A stretch of DNA of 64,000 nt, from assembly GCA_017644005.1 (NCBI GenBank), contig JAEPMJ010000001.1, positions 62,001-126,000 on the forward strand, given 5' to 3'. The DNA comes from Rhizobiaceae bacterium. Lineage in GTDB: Bacteria; Pseudomonadota; Alphaproteobacteria; Rhizobiales; Rhizobiaceae. Position numbers and translations under genes: made by a program. The notes beneath the pieces were generated by a model. It was not told the DNA's origin and ran no database searches. It saw only the letters and a program-made list of their open reading frames with translations. Shown here in pieces: positions 33,019 through 42,615 of the stretch (its first letter is position 1; each line of letters begins with the position of its first letter).

Positions 33019-33726
33019 ATGTCGCATTCCGATCAGTACGACTCGCATTTGACGAGGCGAAGATTTCTCGGTGCTTCCACCGTGGGCGCTGTGTCGATTC
33101 TGTCCGCGGCCTGCACGACGCGGCGGGAACCGCCGACGCCGCCGGCACCGCCGCCCGCGCCGGAAAACTACCGCATCATGTATGGCGAGAAAGTCGACAG
33201 CGGCTATGTGATACCGGCCGTCCCGATAGAGAAGGTCAATTCCAAATATTATCGCCAGGAAGTTCGCGACCCGACCGGCCAGGCGCCGGGCACGGTGGTC
33301 GTCGATACCTCAAGTCACTTCCTCTACCTCGTTCTGCCCGGCGGGCGGGCAATGCGATATGGCGTCGGCCTCGGGCGTGCCGGCTTCGAATGGTCGGGCG
33401 ACGCGGTCATTCAGTGGAAGCGCAAATGGCCGACATGGACACCTCCGGCGGAGATGATCCTGCGTAAGCCCGAGCTCGAGAAATACAGTGCCGCCAATGG
33501 CGGGATGCCTCCCGGGCTCGACAATCCGCTGGGCGCCCGAGCGCACTATATTTTCAAGGACGGCGTGGACACGCTCTACCGCGTCCACGGGTCGCCGGAA
33601 TGGTGGTCGATCGGCAAGTCCGTTTCTTCGGGCTGCGTGCGCATGATCAACCAGGATGTGATCGATCTCTATGACCGGGTCAAGAACGGTTCCAAGATCA
33701 TCGTCGGTGGAGCCGGAGTCGCCTAG
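33019..33726 (+). CDS. L,D-transpeptidase (YkuD domain), exported
   Basis: This 235-residue enzyme cross-links peptidoglycan or attaches proteins to it. The N-terminus has a twin-arginine-like motif followed by a lipobox-like sequence (TRRRFLGASTVGAV, then LSAACTT), so it may be a lipoprotein. A proline-rich stalk follows. The YkuD domain has TSSHFLYLVLPGG, the histidine in YRVHGSPEWWSIG and the catalytic cysteine in SVSSGCVRMINQD. I chose ATG 33019. Its TAG stop shares a CTAG with the stop of the convergent DUF853 gene. Confidence 0.92.
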   Translation: MSHSDQYDSHLTRRRFLGASTVGAVSILSAACTTRREPPTPPAPPPAPENYRIMYGEKVDSGYVIPAVPIEKVNSKYYRQEVRDPTGQAPGTVVVDTSSHFLYLVLPGGRAMRYGVGLGRAGFEWSGDAVIQWKRKWPTWTPPAEMILRKPELEKYSAANGGMPPGLDNPLGARAHYIFKDGVDTLYRVHGSPEWWSIGKSVSSGCVRMINQDVIDLYDRVKNGSKIIVGGAGVA

Positions 33727-35291
33727 CGCTTCAGGCTACCCAAGATACCGCGCACGATGGCGCGGCCGAGCGATGAGCCAACAGAGCGGACCACCGACTT
33801 AATGGCAGCTTCCGTCACCGACTGACGATTTGACGTTCTGCGCGTCTTACGGCGGGTGGTGCGACGACGACGGTCATCGTCGTCGTCATCGAAATCGGGC
33901 AGCGTCCAGGGCGAACGCGCGCCGCGTTCCTTCTCCTCCTCTTCCCGTTCTTCGCGACGCCTTTCCTCCTCTTCCGCCTGCGCGGTTTTTTCGGCTCGCG
34001 CCTGAAGCAGCTCGAATGCCGATTCACGATCAACCGACTCATCGTACTGCGCGGCAACGGGGCTGACCGCCAGTATCTTGCGCCGTTCTTCCTCGCTTAT
34101 AGGACCCATGCGTGAGGACGGTGGGCGAATGAGTGTTCGCTGTACCACCGACGGAATGCCTTTGGCCTGCAGCGTGGAGACCAGCGCCTCGCCCACGCCA
34201 AGTTGCGTTATCGTCCTGAAGGTGTCGAAATCCGGATTGGGCCTGAAGGTGTCGGCCGCGGTGCGAACAGCTTTTTCCTCGCGCGGCGTATAGGCACGAA
34301 GCGCATGCTGGATTCGGTTGCCGAGCTGCGAGAGCACCGTTTCGGGAACGTCGAGCGGATTCTGCGTGACGAAAAACACGCTGACACCCTTGGAACGGAT
34401 CAGCCTGACGACCTGCTCGACGCGCTCGATCAGCGCAGGCGGTGCTTCATCAAAAAGCAGGTGAGCCTCATCGAAGAAGAACACGAGCCGAGGCTTGTCC
34501 GGATCGCCAACCTCTGGCAGTTCCTCGAACAATTCCGACATCAGCCATAGAAGAAACGTCGCGTAGAGCCGCGGGTTCATCATCAGGCGATCCGCTGCCA
34601 GCACGCTGATGGCGCCGCGGCCGTCGGGCGTCGTGCGCATGATGTCGGCAATGCGAAGTGCCGGCTCGCCAAAGAAATGTTCGCCGCCCTGATCTTCCAG
34701 AATGAGCAGCGAACGCTGAATGGCGCCGATCGACTGTTTGGAGACGTTGCCGAACCGGCCACTGATTTCGCTGGCTCGCTCGGCCATGTTCCTCAGCAGC
34801 GCCTGAAGGTCCTTCATGTCGAGAAGCAGGAGCCCTTCCTCATCGGCGATGCGGAAGGCGATGTTCATCACCCCTTCCTGTGCCTCAGTCAGGTTCATCA
34901 GGCGTGACAGAAGAAGCGGGCCCATCTCCGAGATCGTGGTTCGGATCGGGTGCCCTTTTTCGCCGAACAAATCCCAGAAGATGACCGGGAATTCCTGCAT
35001 CTCGTACGGGTCGAGCTTGATCGTGTTTGCGCGGGCTGTGAGGAAATCCTTCTCCTCACCCATTACCGCGATACCCGAGAGGTCGCCCTTCACGTCGGCG
35101 CAGAAAACCGGAACGCCCGCATTGGAAAAACCCTCCGACAGGATCTGCAGCGTGACTGTTTTGCCGGTTCCGGTTGCGCCGGTCACGATGCCATGCCTGT
35201 TGGCGTATCTAAGCAACAGCTCCTCGGCCTGCTGGTAGCTGTCGTCCGGCTTGCGACTTGCACCGATGAAAAGGCTTGGATTATCGCTCAT
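33723..35291 (-). CDS. HerA-like ATPase, DUF853 family
   Basis: This 522-residue P-loop ATPase has Walker A GATGTGKTVTLQILSEGF and Walker B LVFFFDEAHLLFDEAPP. The arginine-finger region is near VRLIRSKGVSVFFVTQNP, and the DUF853 C-terminal part is GMGPISEEERRKILAV-like. A charged, arginine- and glutamate-rich stretch (about 440-490) precedes a glycine-rich end. The start is ATG 35291 (MSDNPSLFIGASRKPD) with AAAGAG upstream. The frame extends further without family similarity. Family members (E. coli YjgR) are widespread. Their role is unknown, although HerA relatives pump DNA. Confidence 0.9.
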   Translation of the reverse strand: MSDNPSLFIGASRKPDDSYQQAEELLLRYANRHGIVTGATGTGKTVTLQILSEGFSNAGVPVFCADVKGDLSGIAVMGEEKDFLTARANTIKLDPYEMQEFPVIFWDLFGEKGHPIRTTISEMGPLLLSRLMNLTEAQEGVMNIAFRIADEEGLLLLDMKDLQALLRNMAERASEISGRFGNVSKQSIGAIQRSLLILEDQGGEHFFGEPALRIADIMRTTPDGRGAISVLAADRLMMNPRLYATFLLWLMSELFEELPEVGDPDKPRLVFFFDEAHLLFDEAPPALIERVEQVVRLIRSKGVSVFFVTQNPLDVPETVLSQLGNRIQHALRAYTPREEKAVRTAADTFRPNPDFDTFRTITQLGVGEALVSTLQAKGIPSVVQRTLIRPPSSRMGPISEEERRKILAVSPVAAQYDESVDRESAFELLQARAEKTAQAEEEERRREEREEEEKERGARSPWTLPDFDDDDDDRRRRTTRRKTRRTSNRQSVTEAAIKSVVRSVGSSLGRAIVRGILGSLKR

Positions 35292-35589
35292 ACGTCTCTT
35301 TCGAAGGTTGGGACGCTCGGTTCGTGAGCGTAACCCTATAGTAAGCCGGACGCCCGGCCACAATGCCGAAGCGGTTTCGAGAATTTTCGGCGTGTATGCA
35401 ACCACTGGTTCACCGAACCGGCCTTTGGCCTGTATCAGGTGACTTCGCGATTGCGACACAGCCGCCGGCCCCCTAATGTCTAACCAGCAGGCTACGCATG
35501 CGGGCGAGACACTGCGAGCCGGGCACCGGTTGCGCCGTTGCCCACAGGGTTTCGCCTTGTGCCGCCCGTGATGGCAGGATGGAGACCTG

Positions 35590-36996
35590 ATGAACCCGAC
35601 TTCACCCCCGAACAGAAGCGCTTCCCCTGTGCCCAAGCCGGCGCGGGCCGGTGCCGCCGTATGGCGCGGTTCAAATGGCGATTCTGCAAAGGGTGCAGGC
35701 ATACGCGCAGCATCATCGGCGGCGGGCGTTCAAATAGCCGGAAAGAGCACTGCGGCCACGGTGCCGCACGTCGTGCAGCGCTTGGACGACAGCGACCCGC
35801 GCCGCGCCAATACCCAGACGCTTGAAGACATTCGCAACGGCGCGACGGGGATCGCAATTGTGTTCCAGGACGCGCCGAATGCATTCGGCTTCGGCCTGCC
35901 CGCGACCGCTGAGGCTCTGACCGAGGCGCTCGCTGACGTGCCGCTCGCACGCACGCATGTGAGGCTCGATCTACATCCGCACAGCCGGGCATCGGTGGAT
36001 TGGCTGGTTCGCATTTTGAGCGAACGAAAGATCGATCCGTCCCGGCTCGACGTCTCGTTCGGGATCGACCCTGCCGCCATATTCGCCGGCACCGGCCGCC
36101 TGCGCATGTCGATCGAGGCGATGCTCGAGTCCATGCCCCAGTCACTGGCTCAGTTTTTCGCGCTCGGCGTTCCCGGCATACTGCTCGAGGCGGATGGCCG
36201 GGTGTTCCACAATGCAGGCGCAACGGCCGAGCAGGAACTCGGCATCATGCTCGCATCGGCCAAGACCTATCTCAGGATGTTCGAGAAAGCACGGCAACCC
36301 GTGCTCTACGCCGCTGCGCATATCGGATTTGCGCTGAGTGTCGATCAGGCGCATGCGCGTTCGGTCGCCAAGTTCAGCGCTCTGCGCTCACTCTGGTCGC
36401 GGCTGCTGGCCAGCTATTCCGTACCGGATATGCCGGCTGTCATTCATGCCGAGACATCTTATCGGATGCTGACGGCTCGCGATCCTGAATCGAATATCCT
36501 TCGTAACGCCGTCGCCTGCTTTTCCGCCATGCGTGCCGGTGCAGATACAATTTCGGTGATCGCCCATACGCAGCCGCACGGACTTCCCGACGCGCAAGCA
36601 CGCCGTATTGCGCGCAACACGCCGCTCATCTTCCAACAGGAAGGCAACACCTTCCTGCCGGGCGATGCAAGCGATTCAGATATCGCGACCCTCGCCGCTC
36701 CCATGGCAGACGCCGCATGGGCCGAATTCGAGCTCATCGAAGCCGAAGGCGGCGTTCTGCGAAGCGTACTCGACGGCAAAATCCAGCAGCGCATTGCCGA
36801 AGCCCGCGAAACGGCAGCCATTGCCCTGCGCAAGGGCAAGCCGCCTATCATCGGCACCACATTGCATGCGACCGGCTCGGCCCCTGATATGCGACGCCTG
36901 CCGGAGCGCTCGGAAATCGCAGCCGCCGAGGGTACGATCTTCTGCGAGCAGCTTCCCACCATCCGCCTCGACGAACTCATCGAAGACGCCAGCTAA
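35590..36996 (+). CDS. Divergent methylmalonyl-CoA mutase small-subunit-like protein
   Basis: This 468-residue protein matches the catalytic-barrel part of mutase beta subunits from about residue 60: VQRLDDSDPRRANTQTLEDI, FGFGLPATAE, FGIDPAAIFAGTGRLRMSIE, GRVFHNAGATAEQELGIMLA, FALSVDQAHARS and LTARDPESNILRNAVACFSA. The first 60 residues are poor in family features and lack the usual PLY substrate segment. There is no B12-binding domain, as in MutA-type subunits. No large subunit gene is in the window. It may pair with a distant MutB or be decaying. Confidence 0.75.
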   Translation: MNPTSPPNRSASPVPKPARAGAAVWRGSNGDSAKGAGIRAASSAAGVQIAGKSTAATVPHVVQRLDDSDPRRANTQTLEDIRNGATGIAIVFQDAPNAFGFGLPATAEALTEALADVPLARTHVRLDLHPHSRASVDWLVRILSERKIDPSRLDVSFGIDPAAIFAGTGRLRMSIEAMLESMPQSLAQFFALGVPGILLEADGRVFHNAGATAEQELGIMLASAKTYLRMFEKARQPVLYAAAHIGFALSVDQAHARSVAKFSALRSLWSRLLASYSVPDMPAVIHAETSYRMLTARDPESNILRNAVACFSAMRAGADTISVIAHTQPHGLPDAQARRIARNTPLIFQQEGNTFLPGDASDSDIATLAAPMADAAWAEFELIEAEGGVLRSVLDGKIQQRIAEARETAAIALRKGKPPIIGTTLHATGSAPDMRRLPERSEIAAAEGTIFCEQLPTIRLDELIEDAS

Positions 36997-37033
36997 ATCC
37001 CGGGCCGCTGGCACGAATTCTGCTCGTTTGGCC

Positions 37034-38425
37034 ATGACAACGGGAGTTCATGTGCCGATGTGGAACAGGCGGCAGTTTTTGGGTGTTTCGGCAGGTGTGG
37101 CCACAGCCAGCCTGCCGGCTGCTGCAAAGGCTGCGGGCGAAGGCGAGCCGGCCTTGCGCGTTGGCGCGACCGACTCGGTACAATTTGGCGTATTTGCCAA
37201 CGCTCCGGTTGATCAGAGTCGCGCATTTCAGGACATGCTGGAGCAGGCCAGCGAAAATGACCTCGTCGTCTTTCTGGCGGCCGGAAGCTATGTGCTGAAC
37301 GACATCAGGCTCCCCGCCCGCACACGGCTAGCGGGCGTTCCCGGTGCAACCAAGCTCATCTTCGGCGGAGGCAGATTTCTGCTTTTCGGCCGCGGCTGCG
37401 AGCACGTTGAACTTGGCGGCATCACATTCGACGGTGTTCGCCGCAACATGGACGATACCGTGCGTGGCCTTGTCGATCTCCGCGCAGCGCGGCGCGTCGC
37501 AATCGACGATTGTACCATTGCGAACAGCGGCAAATACGGGCTGGTGCTCGACGGCTGCAGCGGACGGGTTGAACGCACGACTGTGACAGCCGCCACCGAG
37601 GCGGCCATCTATGCCGTCAATTCCACCGGGCTCAGGATAGCAGACAACACGGTCGCCGACTGCGACAATGGCGGCATTCTGGTTCATCGCACCGAGATCG
37701 GTCCTGATGGCACGATCGTCTCGGGCAACAGCGTCGAGCGCATCGCCGCGCTCTACGGCGGCACCGGGCCTTTCGGCAACGGGATCAACGTGTATCGCGC
37801 CGGAAATGTCGTGGTGAGCAACAATGTCGTTGCCGACTGCGCCTTCTCCGCTATCCGGGCAAACGCGGCGAGCAATCTGCAGATTCTGGGCAACAACTGT
37901 TCTCGCTCGGGCGAAACGGCGGTCTATGCCGAATTTTCCTTCGAAGGCGCGGTGATCTCGAACAACATCGTCGATGGCGCAGCCAACGGCATCTCGATCG
38001 TCAACTTCAACGAAGGCGGCCGTCTGGCCGTATGCTCCGGCAATATCGTGCGAAACCTGAGGACGTCAGGGCCCTACCAGGCCGACCCGCCGGGCTTCGG
38101 CGTCGGCATCACGGTCGAGGCCGAAACCAGCGTCACCGGCAATGTGGTGGAAAACGCCCCGCGCTACGGCATGCATCTCGGCTGGGGCCCGTTCCTGCGC
38201 AATGTCGTCGTGACCGGCAACGTGATCCGCAAGACCGGCGAAGGCATCGCAGTGTCTGTCGTTGAGGGCACCGGAACTGTCGTCATCTCAGACAATGTGA
38301 TCAACGAAACGCCGAGTGGCGCAATCGTTGGTCATCGCTGGACCGAAGCAGTGACGGGCGACCTGGCCAGAGAAGGTGCTGCCGGTTTTCCCGGCCTGCT
38401 CATCGAACGCAATCACGTCAGCTAG
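37034..38425 (+). CDS. Tat-exported beta-helix repeat protein (TIGR03808-like)
   Basis: This 463-residue protein carries a twin-arginine signal (MWNRRQFLGVSAGVATASL) and, after cleavage near AAAKA, a long right-handed beta-helix. Repeats of the form V..N.V..C...GI occur throughout, for example VVVSNNVVADCAFSAI, ISNNIVDGAANGISIV and VVVTGNVIRKTGEGIAV. Pectate-lyase-like folds of this kind often bind polysaccharides, but no catalytic triad is obvious. ATG 37058, at the Tat motif itself, is an alternative start. The TAG stop shares CTAG with the convergent asparaginase gene. Confidence 0.85.
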   Translation: MTTGVHVPMWNRRQFLGVSAGVATASLPAAAKAAGEGEPALRVGATDSVQFGVFANAPVDQSRAFQDMLEQASENDLVVFLAAGSYVLNDIRLPARTRLAGVPGATKLIFGGGRFLLFGRGCEHVELGGITFDGVRRNMDDTVRGLVDLRAARRVAIDDCTIANSGKYGLVLDGCSGRVERTTVTAATEAAIYAVNSTGLRIADNTVADCDNGGILVHRTEIGPDGTIVSGNSVERIAALYGGTGPFGNGINVYRAGNVVVSNNVVADCAFSAIRANAASNLQILGNNCSRSGETAVYAEFSFEGAVISNNIVDGAANGISIVNFNEGGRLAVCSGNIVRNLRTSGPYQADPPGFGVGITVEAETSVTGNVVENAPRYGMHLGWGPFLRNVVVTGNVIRKTGEGIAVSVVEGTGTVVISDNVINETPSGAIVGHRWTEAVTGDLAREGAAGFPGLLIERNHVS

Positions 38426-39429
38426 GCGAGCGCCGCCGCCGCGGGTCGGATTTCGCCGACTTCGGCGCCGCGCCGGCTCAGCACCTTCGGACGTGCAAGC
38501 GCGCCGATAGTTGCCGACAGCTCGTCATCGTCCTTCAACAGCCGCGCGATGAGCGCGGCGACCATCGTTTCGGCAGCGCGCGTCGCGCCGTCATCGCATT
38601 TCAGCGCGATGCCGAACCCGAGCTCCGGCAATGCAGCACAGAACACCCCTTCCGCGCCTGTCTTGGTGAAGATGCGGCCCTTCCCCGCTTGCATGATCCT
38701 CGTGTCCATGCGGTCCGTTCCGGCAACGAAGAACGGCTCGGCCATACAGGCGACAAATATGCGTTGCGCGGCTTTTGCGCGTTCCGGGCCGAACGATGTT
38801 CCCGTCGCCATTCGGGCGAAACCAAGCGCCAGGCTTCGCAGCGGCACGGCATAAGTGGGTATCGAACAGCCGTCGATCGCGCAAACGTCCTCACTGTGAG
38901 GCACGCCGGTGACCGCCTCCATGGCTTCGCGCACCCATTGCTGCGACTTGTGATTGCGGCCGACATAACCCGCCGGATCGACGCCTTCCTTCACACAGGT
39001 GCAGACGAAGCCGCTGTGCTTGCCGGAGCAGTTGTTGTGCAGCGCGCAAGGCTCGCCGCCCGTCCGCGCCAAGGCGCGAGTAGCCTCGTCGCCCAGCGGC
39101 CAGTGCGAGCCGCACTCCAAAGCCGCTTCGTGCAAACCGGCGGATGCGAGCATTGCGGCGGCAAGTTCGGCATGCGCCGCTTCCCCTGAATGGGAAGCAC
39201 AAGCGAGCGCGAGTTCGCGATTGCCGAAACCGAATGTGTCCGCTGCGCCACTTTCAACAAGCGGCAAAGCCTGGATTGCTTTTACCGCCGAGCGCGGAAA
39301 CACAGGCTGATCGGCATCACCGACCTCCACAACGACCGCACCACGGGCATCGCATACGATGGCCGCGCCACGGTGCTGGCTCTCCACGATGCCGCCGCGC
39401 AGCACTTCCACCAGAACCGGATTGGTCAT
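38422..39429 (-). CDS. Thermolabile-type L-asparaginase (Rhizobium etli ReAV-like)
   Basis: This 335-residue protein belongs to the class 3 asparaginases, which are unrelated to the E. coli enzymes. The SxxK pair is in VFPRSAVKAIQALPL. A second serine is in CASHSGEAAHAEL, the metal and active cysteine and lysine in HNNCSGKHSGFVC, another cysteine in AIDGCSIPTYAVPL, and TKTGAEGVFCAALPE near the end. It hydrolyses asparagine to aspartate and ammonia and is presumably cytoplasmic, as no signal is present. All motifs known from ReAV are there. In rhizobia such genes support use of asparagine as carbon and nitrogen source. Confidence 0.92.
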   Translation of the reverse strand: MTNPVLVEVLRGGIVESQHRGAAIVCDARGAVVVEVGDADQPVFPRSAVKAIQALPLVESGAADTFGFGNRELALACASHSGEAAHAELAAAMLASAGLHEAALECGSHWPLGDEATRALARTGGEPCALHNNCSGKHSGFVCTCVKEGVDPAGYVGRNHKSQQWVREAMEAVTGVPHSEDVCAIDGCSIPTYAVPLRSLALGFARMATGTSFGPERAKAAQRIFVACMAEPFFVAGTDRMDTRIMQAGKGRIFTKTGAEGVFCAALPELGFGIALKCDDGATRAAETMVAALIARLLKDDDELSATIGALARPKVLSRRGAEVGEIRPAAAALA

Positions 39430-39517
39430 TTAGAGTCAGGCCTCATCACCAGAAAGTCATTTAATGGGACGTTTTCGGGCAACTATGCCTTGGTGCCTGA
39501 TCTGTGCAAGGGTTGCG

Positions 39518-40294
39518 ATGCGTCTCATCAAACTGCTGATGCTGTTCCTCCTCACCGTCTTTGTCGCCCCGGCGCTGCTCACGCTCGCCTGGTGGCAGTT
39601 CAAGGAGCGTCCCGGATCGTGGCGCGCCGCGGACTGGTCCGCCAGCGGCGTTCTGCCCGCCGCAGGTTCAGACCCCAATGCCGCGATCTACCTGATGGCC
39701 GCGCGCACGGGCGGGCTCAAAGGTGCATTCGCAGTGCATAGCTGGATCGTGGTCAAGAAACCCGGCGCCAGCCGCTACGATCGTTACGACAAGGTCGGCT
39801 GGGGTTCGCCCGTGCGCCATAACGCCTATCCAGCCGACGGCAGGTGGTACTCCAACGCTCCATGGGTCGTTCATGCGGTGCATGGCGACGAAGCGCTGCG
39901 GCTCATCCCGCGATTTGAGGCGGCGATAGCGGAGTACCCCTTCTCGCACAGGGGCGACTACCGCATCTGGCCCGGTCCGAACTCCAACACCTTTGTTGCA
40001 CATGTGCTGCGGCAGGTGCCGGAATTCGGAGGCTTCCTGCCGCCCAATGCTGCAGGGCGCGACTTCGCGCCCGGACTTTTCGCAATCGACTGGTCGAAAG
40101 AGGCAAAAGACCTCCATGTCACGCTGGGCGGTACGATCGGTTTCGCCGCCGGCGCGGTGCCGGGCCTCGAATTGCACTTTATGGGGCTGGTCGCCGGGCT
40201 CGACTTCAATCGGCCCGGCATCAAAATTCCGGCAGCGGGGGTTGTTACGCTGCGACCGTCAATGACGGCGACGGCAAATGAGGCACCCAAATAG
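39518..40294 (+). CDS. DUF3750 domain membrane protein
   Basis: This 258-residue protein has one N-terminal membrane helix (LIKLLMLFLLTVFVAPALLT) and a DUF3750 domain: AAIYLMAARTGGLKGAFAVH, SWIVVKKPGA, WGSPVRHNAYPADGRWY, YRIWPGPNSNTFVAHVLRQV and GTIGFAAGAVPGLELHFMGL. Conserved histidine, asparagine and a papain-like arrangement hint at a hydrolase fold, but no reaction is known. ATG 39518 has AAGGG upstream, and the frame also opens earlier. Confidence 0.88.
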   Translation: MRLIKLLMLFLLTVFVAPALLTLAWWQFKERPGSWRAADWSASGVLPAAGSDPNAAIYLMAARTGGLKGAFAVHSWIVVKKPGASRYDRYDKVGWGSPVRHNAYPADGRWYSNAPWVVHAVHGDEALRLIPRFEAAIAEYPFSHRGDYRIWPGPNSNTFVAHVLRQVPEFGGFLPPNAAGRDFAPGLFAIDWSKEAKDLHVTLGGTIGFAAGAVPGLELHFMGLVAGLDFNRPGIKIPAAGVVTLRPSMTATANEAPK

Positions 40295-40301
40295 CAACAC
40301 T

Positions 40302-41468
40302 CTACTTAATCCGCTCGAGGATTGAGACGTAGTTCGCGACAGCCGCGCCGCCCATGTTGAAGATGCCGCCAAGATTTGCGTTTTCGACCTGGATGCCGCC
40401 CGCTTCGCCCGCCAGCTGCATGGCCGTCAGCACGTGCATCGATACACCGGTCGCTCCGATCGGATGACCCTTGGCCTTCAGTCCGCCCGAAGGGTTCACC
40501 GGCAGGCGGCCGCCCTTTTCCGTCTGTCCTTCGAGCACAATTTTCGCGCCCTCGCCGCGCGGGGCGAGCCCCATCGCTTCATATTCGATCAGCTCGGCGA
40601 TGGTGAAGCAGTCATGCGTTTCAACAAACGACAGGTCGTCAAGCTTCACACGGGCATTCGCCAGTGCTCGAGACCACGCCTCGGCGCAACCATCGAACAA
40701 CAGGATGTCGCGCTTCGACATCGGCAGAAAATCCTGCACGTGCTCGTTGGCCCTGAAGGCGACCGCGCGCTCCATCGTAAGGGCGGTTTCCAGGTCGGCC
40801 AGCACAAGCGCCGCCGCGCCATCAGACACAAGCGAGCAGTCGGTACGCTTGAGCGGCCCTGCCACAAACGGGTTCCGGTCACTCTCCTGGCGGCAGAAGT
40901 CATATCCCAGGTCCTTACGCATCTGCGCGTAGGGATTGTCGACACCGTTCTTGTGATTTTTGGCCGCAATCATGGCCAGTGCGTCGGATTGATCGCCGTG
41001 GCGCTGGAAATAGGCGTGCGCGATCTTGCCGAACACGCCTGCAAATCCCGCCGGTATGTCGCCGTCCTCAGGCAGATACGAGGCCTTGAGCAGGTTCTTG
41101 CCGATTTCTGGGCCGGGTGTCGCCGTCATCTGTTCCGCACCAACCACGAGCACGACGCGTGCGGCACCGGAATCCACCGCGCGCTTGCCTTGCCGCACGG
41201 CTGCCGATCCGGTGGCACAGGCATTCTCGACCCGCGTTGCAGGCTTGAAGCGAAGGCGGTCATCCGCCTGCAGCACAAGACTCGCCGTGAAATCCTGAGC
41301 GGAGAAACCTGCATTGAAATGCCCGAGCACGATCTCGTCGACCTGATCGGGTTCGATGCCGGCGTGGCTGATTGCATCTGCCGCAACCTTCACGATCATG
41401 TCTTCGAGGGTTTCGCCCTCACGTTTGCCAAACGGCAAATGGGCCCAACCGACGATACATGCACTCAT
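40302..41468 (-). CDS. Thiolase family protein (SCP-x-like acetyl-CoA acetyltransferase)
   Basis: This 388-residue protein has the nucleophilic cysteine in VENACATGSAAVRQG, a histidine in FVETHDCFTIAELIEYEAMG (the SCP-x-type replacement) and the second catalytic region in GGLKAKGHPIGATGVSM. The ending GGIFNMGGAAVANYVSIL is typical. It may catalyse thiolytic cleavage or retro-aldol steps in fatty-acid or sterol-like side-chain breakdown. The substrate is unknown, and no CoA pathway genes flank it. The divergent threonine dehydratase gene starts about 140 bases away. Confidence 0.9.
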   Translation of the reverse strand: MSACIVGWAHLPFGKREGETLEDMIVKVAADAISHAGIEPDQVDEIVLGHFNAGFSAQDFTASLVLQADDRLRFKPATRVENACATGSAAVRQGKRAVDSGAARVVLVVGAEQMTATPGPEIGKNLLKASYLPEDGDIPAGFAGVFGKIAHAYFQRHGDQSDALAMIAAKNHKNGVDNPYAQMRKDLGYDFCRQESDRNPFVAGPLKRTDCSLVSDGAAALVLADLETALTMERAVAFRANEHVQDFLPMSKRDILLFDGCAEAWSRALANARVKLDDLSFVETHDCFTIAELIEYEAMGLAPRGEGAKIVLEGQTEKGGRLPVNPSGGLKAKGHPIGATGVSMHVLTAMQLAGEAGGIQVENANLGGIFNMGGAAVANYVSILERIK

Positions 41469-41611
41469 TTGTGTTCTTCCTTGTGATCAATCATCATATC
41501 AGGCGCTGGCTCGCGCCTGCCAAACTCGTTCAACAATGAACTTTTTTCCAGTGCGCGTAAAGCTGGACCGCTCGGCCTATTTCAGCAATGGATGGGCCAG
41601 TGGAGTTTCGC

Positions 41612-42604
41612 ATGACCGTTCCCTCGCTTGACCACCTGAAACGCGCATATACAGCAACGTCCAAAGCGACACAGATAACGCCATTGCTGGATTCCAGGCC
41701 TCTGGCAAGGCTCACTGGCGCAAAACACGTTTTCGTAAAGCCGGAATCGCTGCAATGGGCGGGCTCGTTCAAGATCCGTGGCGCGTACTGGCGCCTGCTC
41801 CGATTGTCGAACGACGAGCAGGCTCGCGGCGTCGTCGCCTATTCCTCCGGCAATTTTGCCCAGGGACTGGCCGCCGCGGGCGAAGCGCTGGGCATTCCGG
41901 TCACGATCGTCATGCCCATCGACGCGCCAAAAGCCAAAAGCGACGCCACACGGGGCTATGGCGCTACCGTCATCCAGACCGAGCATGGCGAGCGGGCCCG
42001 GGAGGAAGTCGCGCTGGAGAAGGCCCGCGAGATCGCTTTAGAACGGAATCTCGTTCTGCTGCATCCCTTCGATGATCCCGAAATTGTGGCCGGTCAGGCG
42101 GGTGCAGGCCTCGAAGCGCTGGATCAGCTGACCGAACGCGGCGCAACAGCCGATATGGTCCTGTGTCCCGTCGGCGGCGGAGGACTTATCGGCGGCGTTG
42201 CGCTGGCCTTCAGCTATGTCTCGCCCCAGACGGAAATCTTCGCGGTAGAACCCGAACGCTTCAATGGTATGGGCGTGTCGCTGGCTCGCGGCAAAATCGA
42301 GACCCTGCCGCTTGGCACGCCGTCGATCTGCGACGGCCTGATGGCGCGACGGCCGGGCGACGCGCCATTTGCTGCAGTGACTGCGGCTGGCGTCAAAGGA
42401 GTGACCGTGCGGGACGCGGATGTGCGTGCGGCGATGAAATTCGCATTCGAGCGGCTCAAGCTGGTGCTGGAGCCCTCTGGCGCTTCGGCACTTGCGGCGA
42501 CGCTTTCAGGCACCGTGGATGTCGCTGACAAGACGGTCGTCGTCGTCGCCACGGGCGGCAATGTTTCGCTCGCCGACTACATGAAGCACATCGCTGACAC
42601 CTGA
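41612..42604 (+). CDS. Threonine/serine dehydratase, PLP fold type II
   Basis: This 330-residue enzyme has the PLP lysine in [13 protein letters not shown], the substrate loop in [15 protein letters not shown], the phosphate loop in [14 protein letters not shown] and a C-terminal [10 protein letters not shown]. It probably removes ammonia from threonine or serine to give the 2-oxo acid. It lacks the regulatory ACT domains of biosynthetic IlvA. The start at ATG 41612 has GGAG at good spacing. The betA start is 11 bases after its stop, so the two are probably co-transcribed. Confidence 0.88.
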   Translation: MTVPSLDHLKRAYTATSKATQITPLLDSRPLARLTGAKHVFVKPESLQWAGSFKIRGAYWRLLRLSNDEQARGVVAYSSGNFAQGLAAAGEALGIPVTIVMPIDAPKAKSDATRGYGATVIQTEHGERAREEVALEKAREIALERNLVLLHPFDDPEIVAGQAGAGLEALDQLTERGATADMVLCPVGGGGLIGGVALAFSYVSPQTEIFAVEPERFNGMGVSLARGKIETLPLGTPSICDGLMARRPGDAPFAAVTAAGVKGVTVRDADVRAAMKFAFERLKLVLEPSGASALAATLSGTVDVADKTVVVVATGGNVSLADYMKHIADT

Positions 42605-42615
42605 AGCAGCAACAG

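Noticed and set aside
35492..36223. Minus-strand 243-codon frame over the 5' part of the mutase-like gene
   Set aside because: Arg/Pro-rich with no family features, while the plus-strand frame matches mutase motifs.
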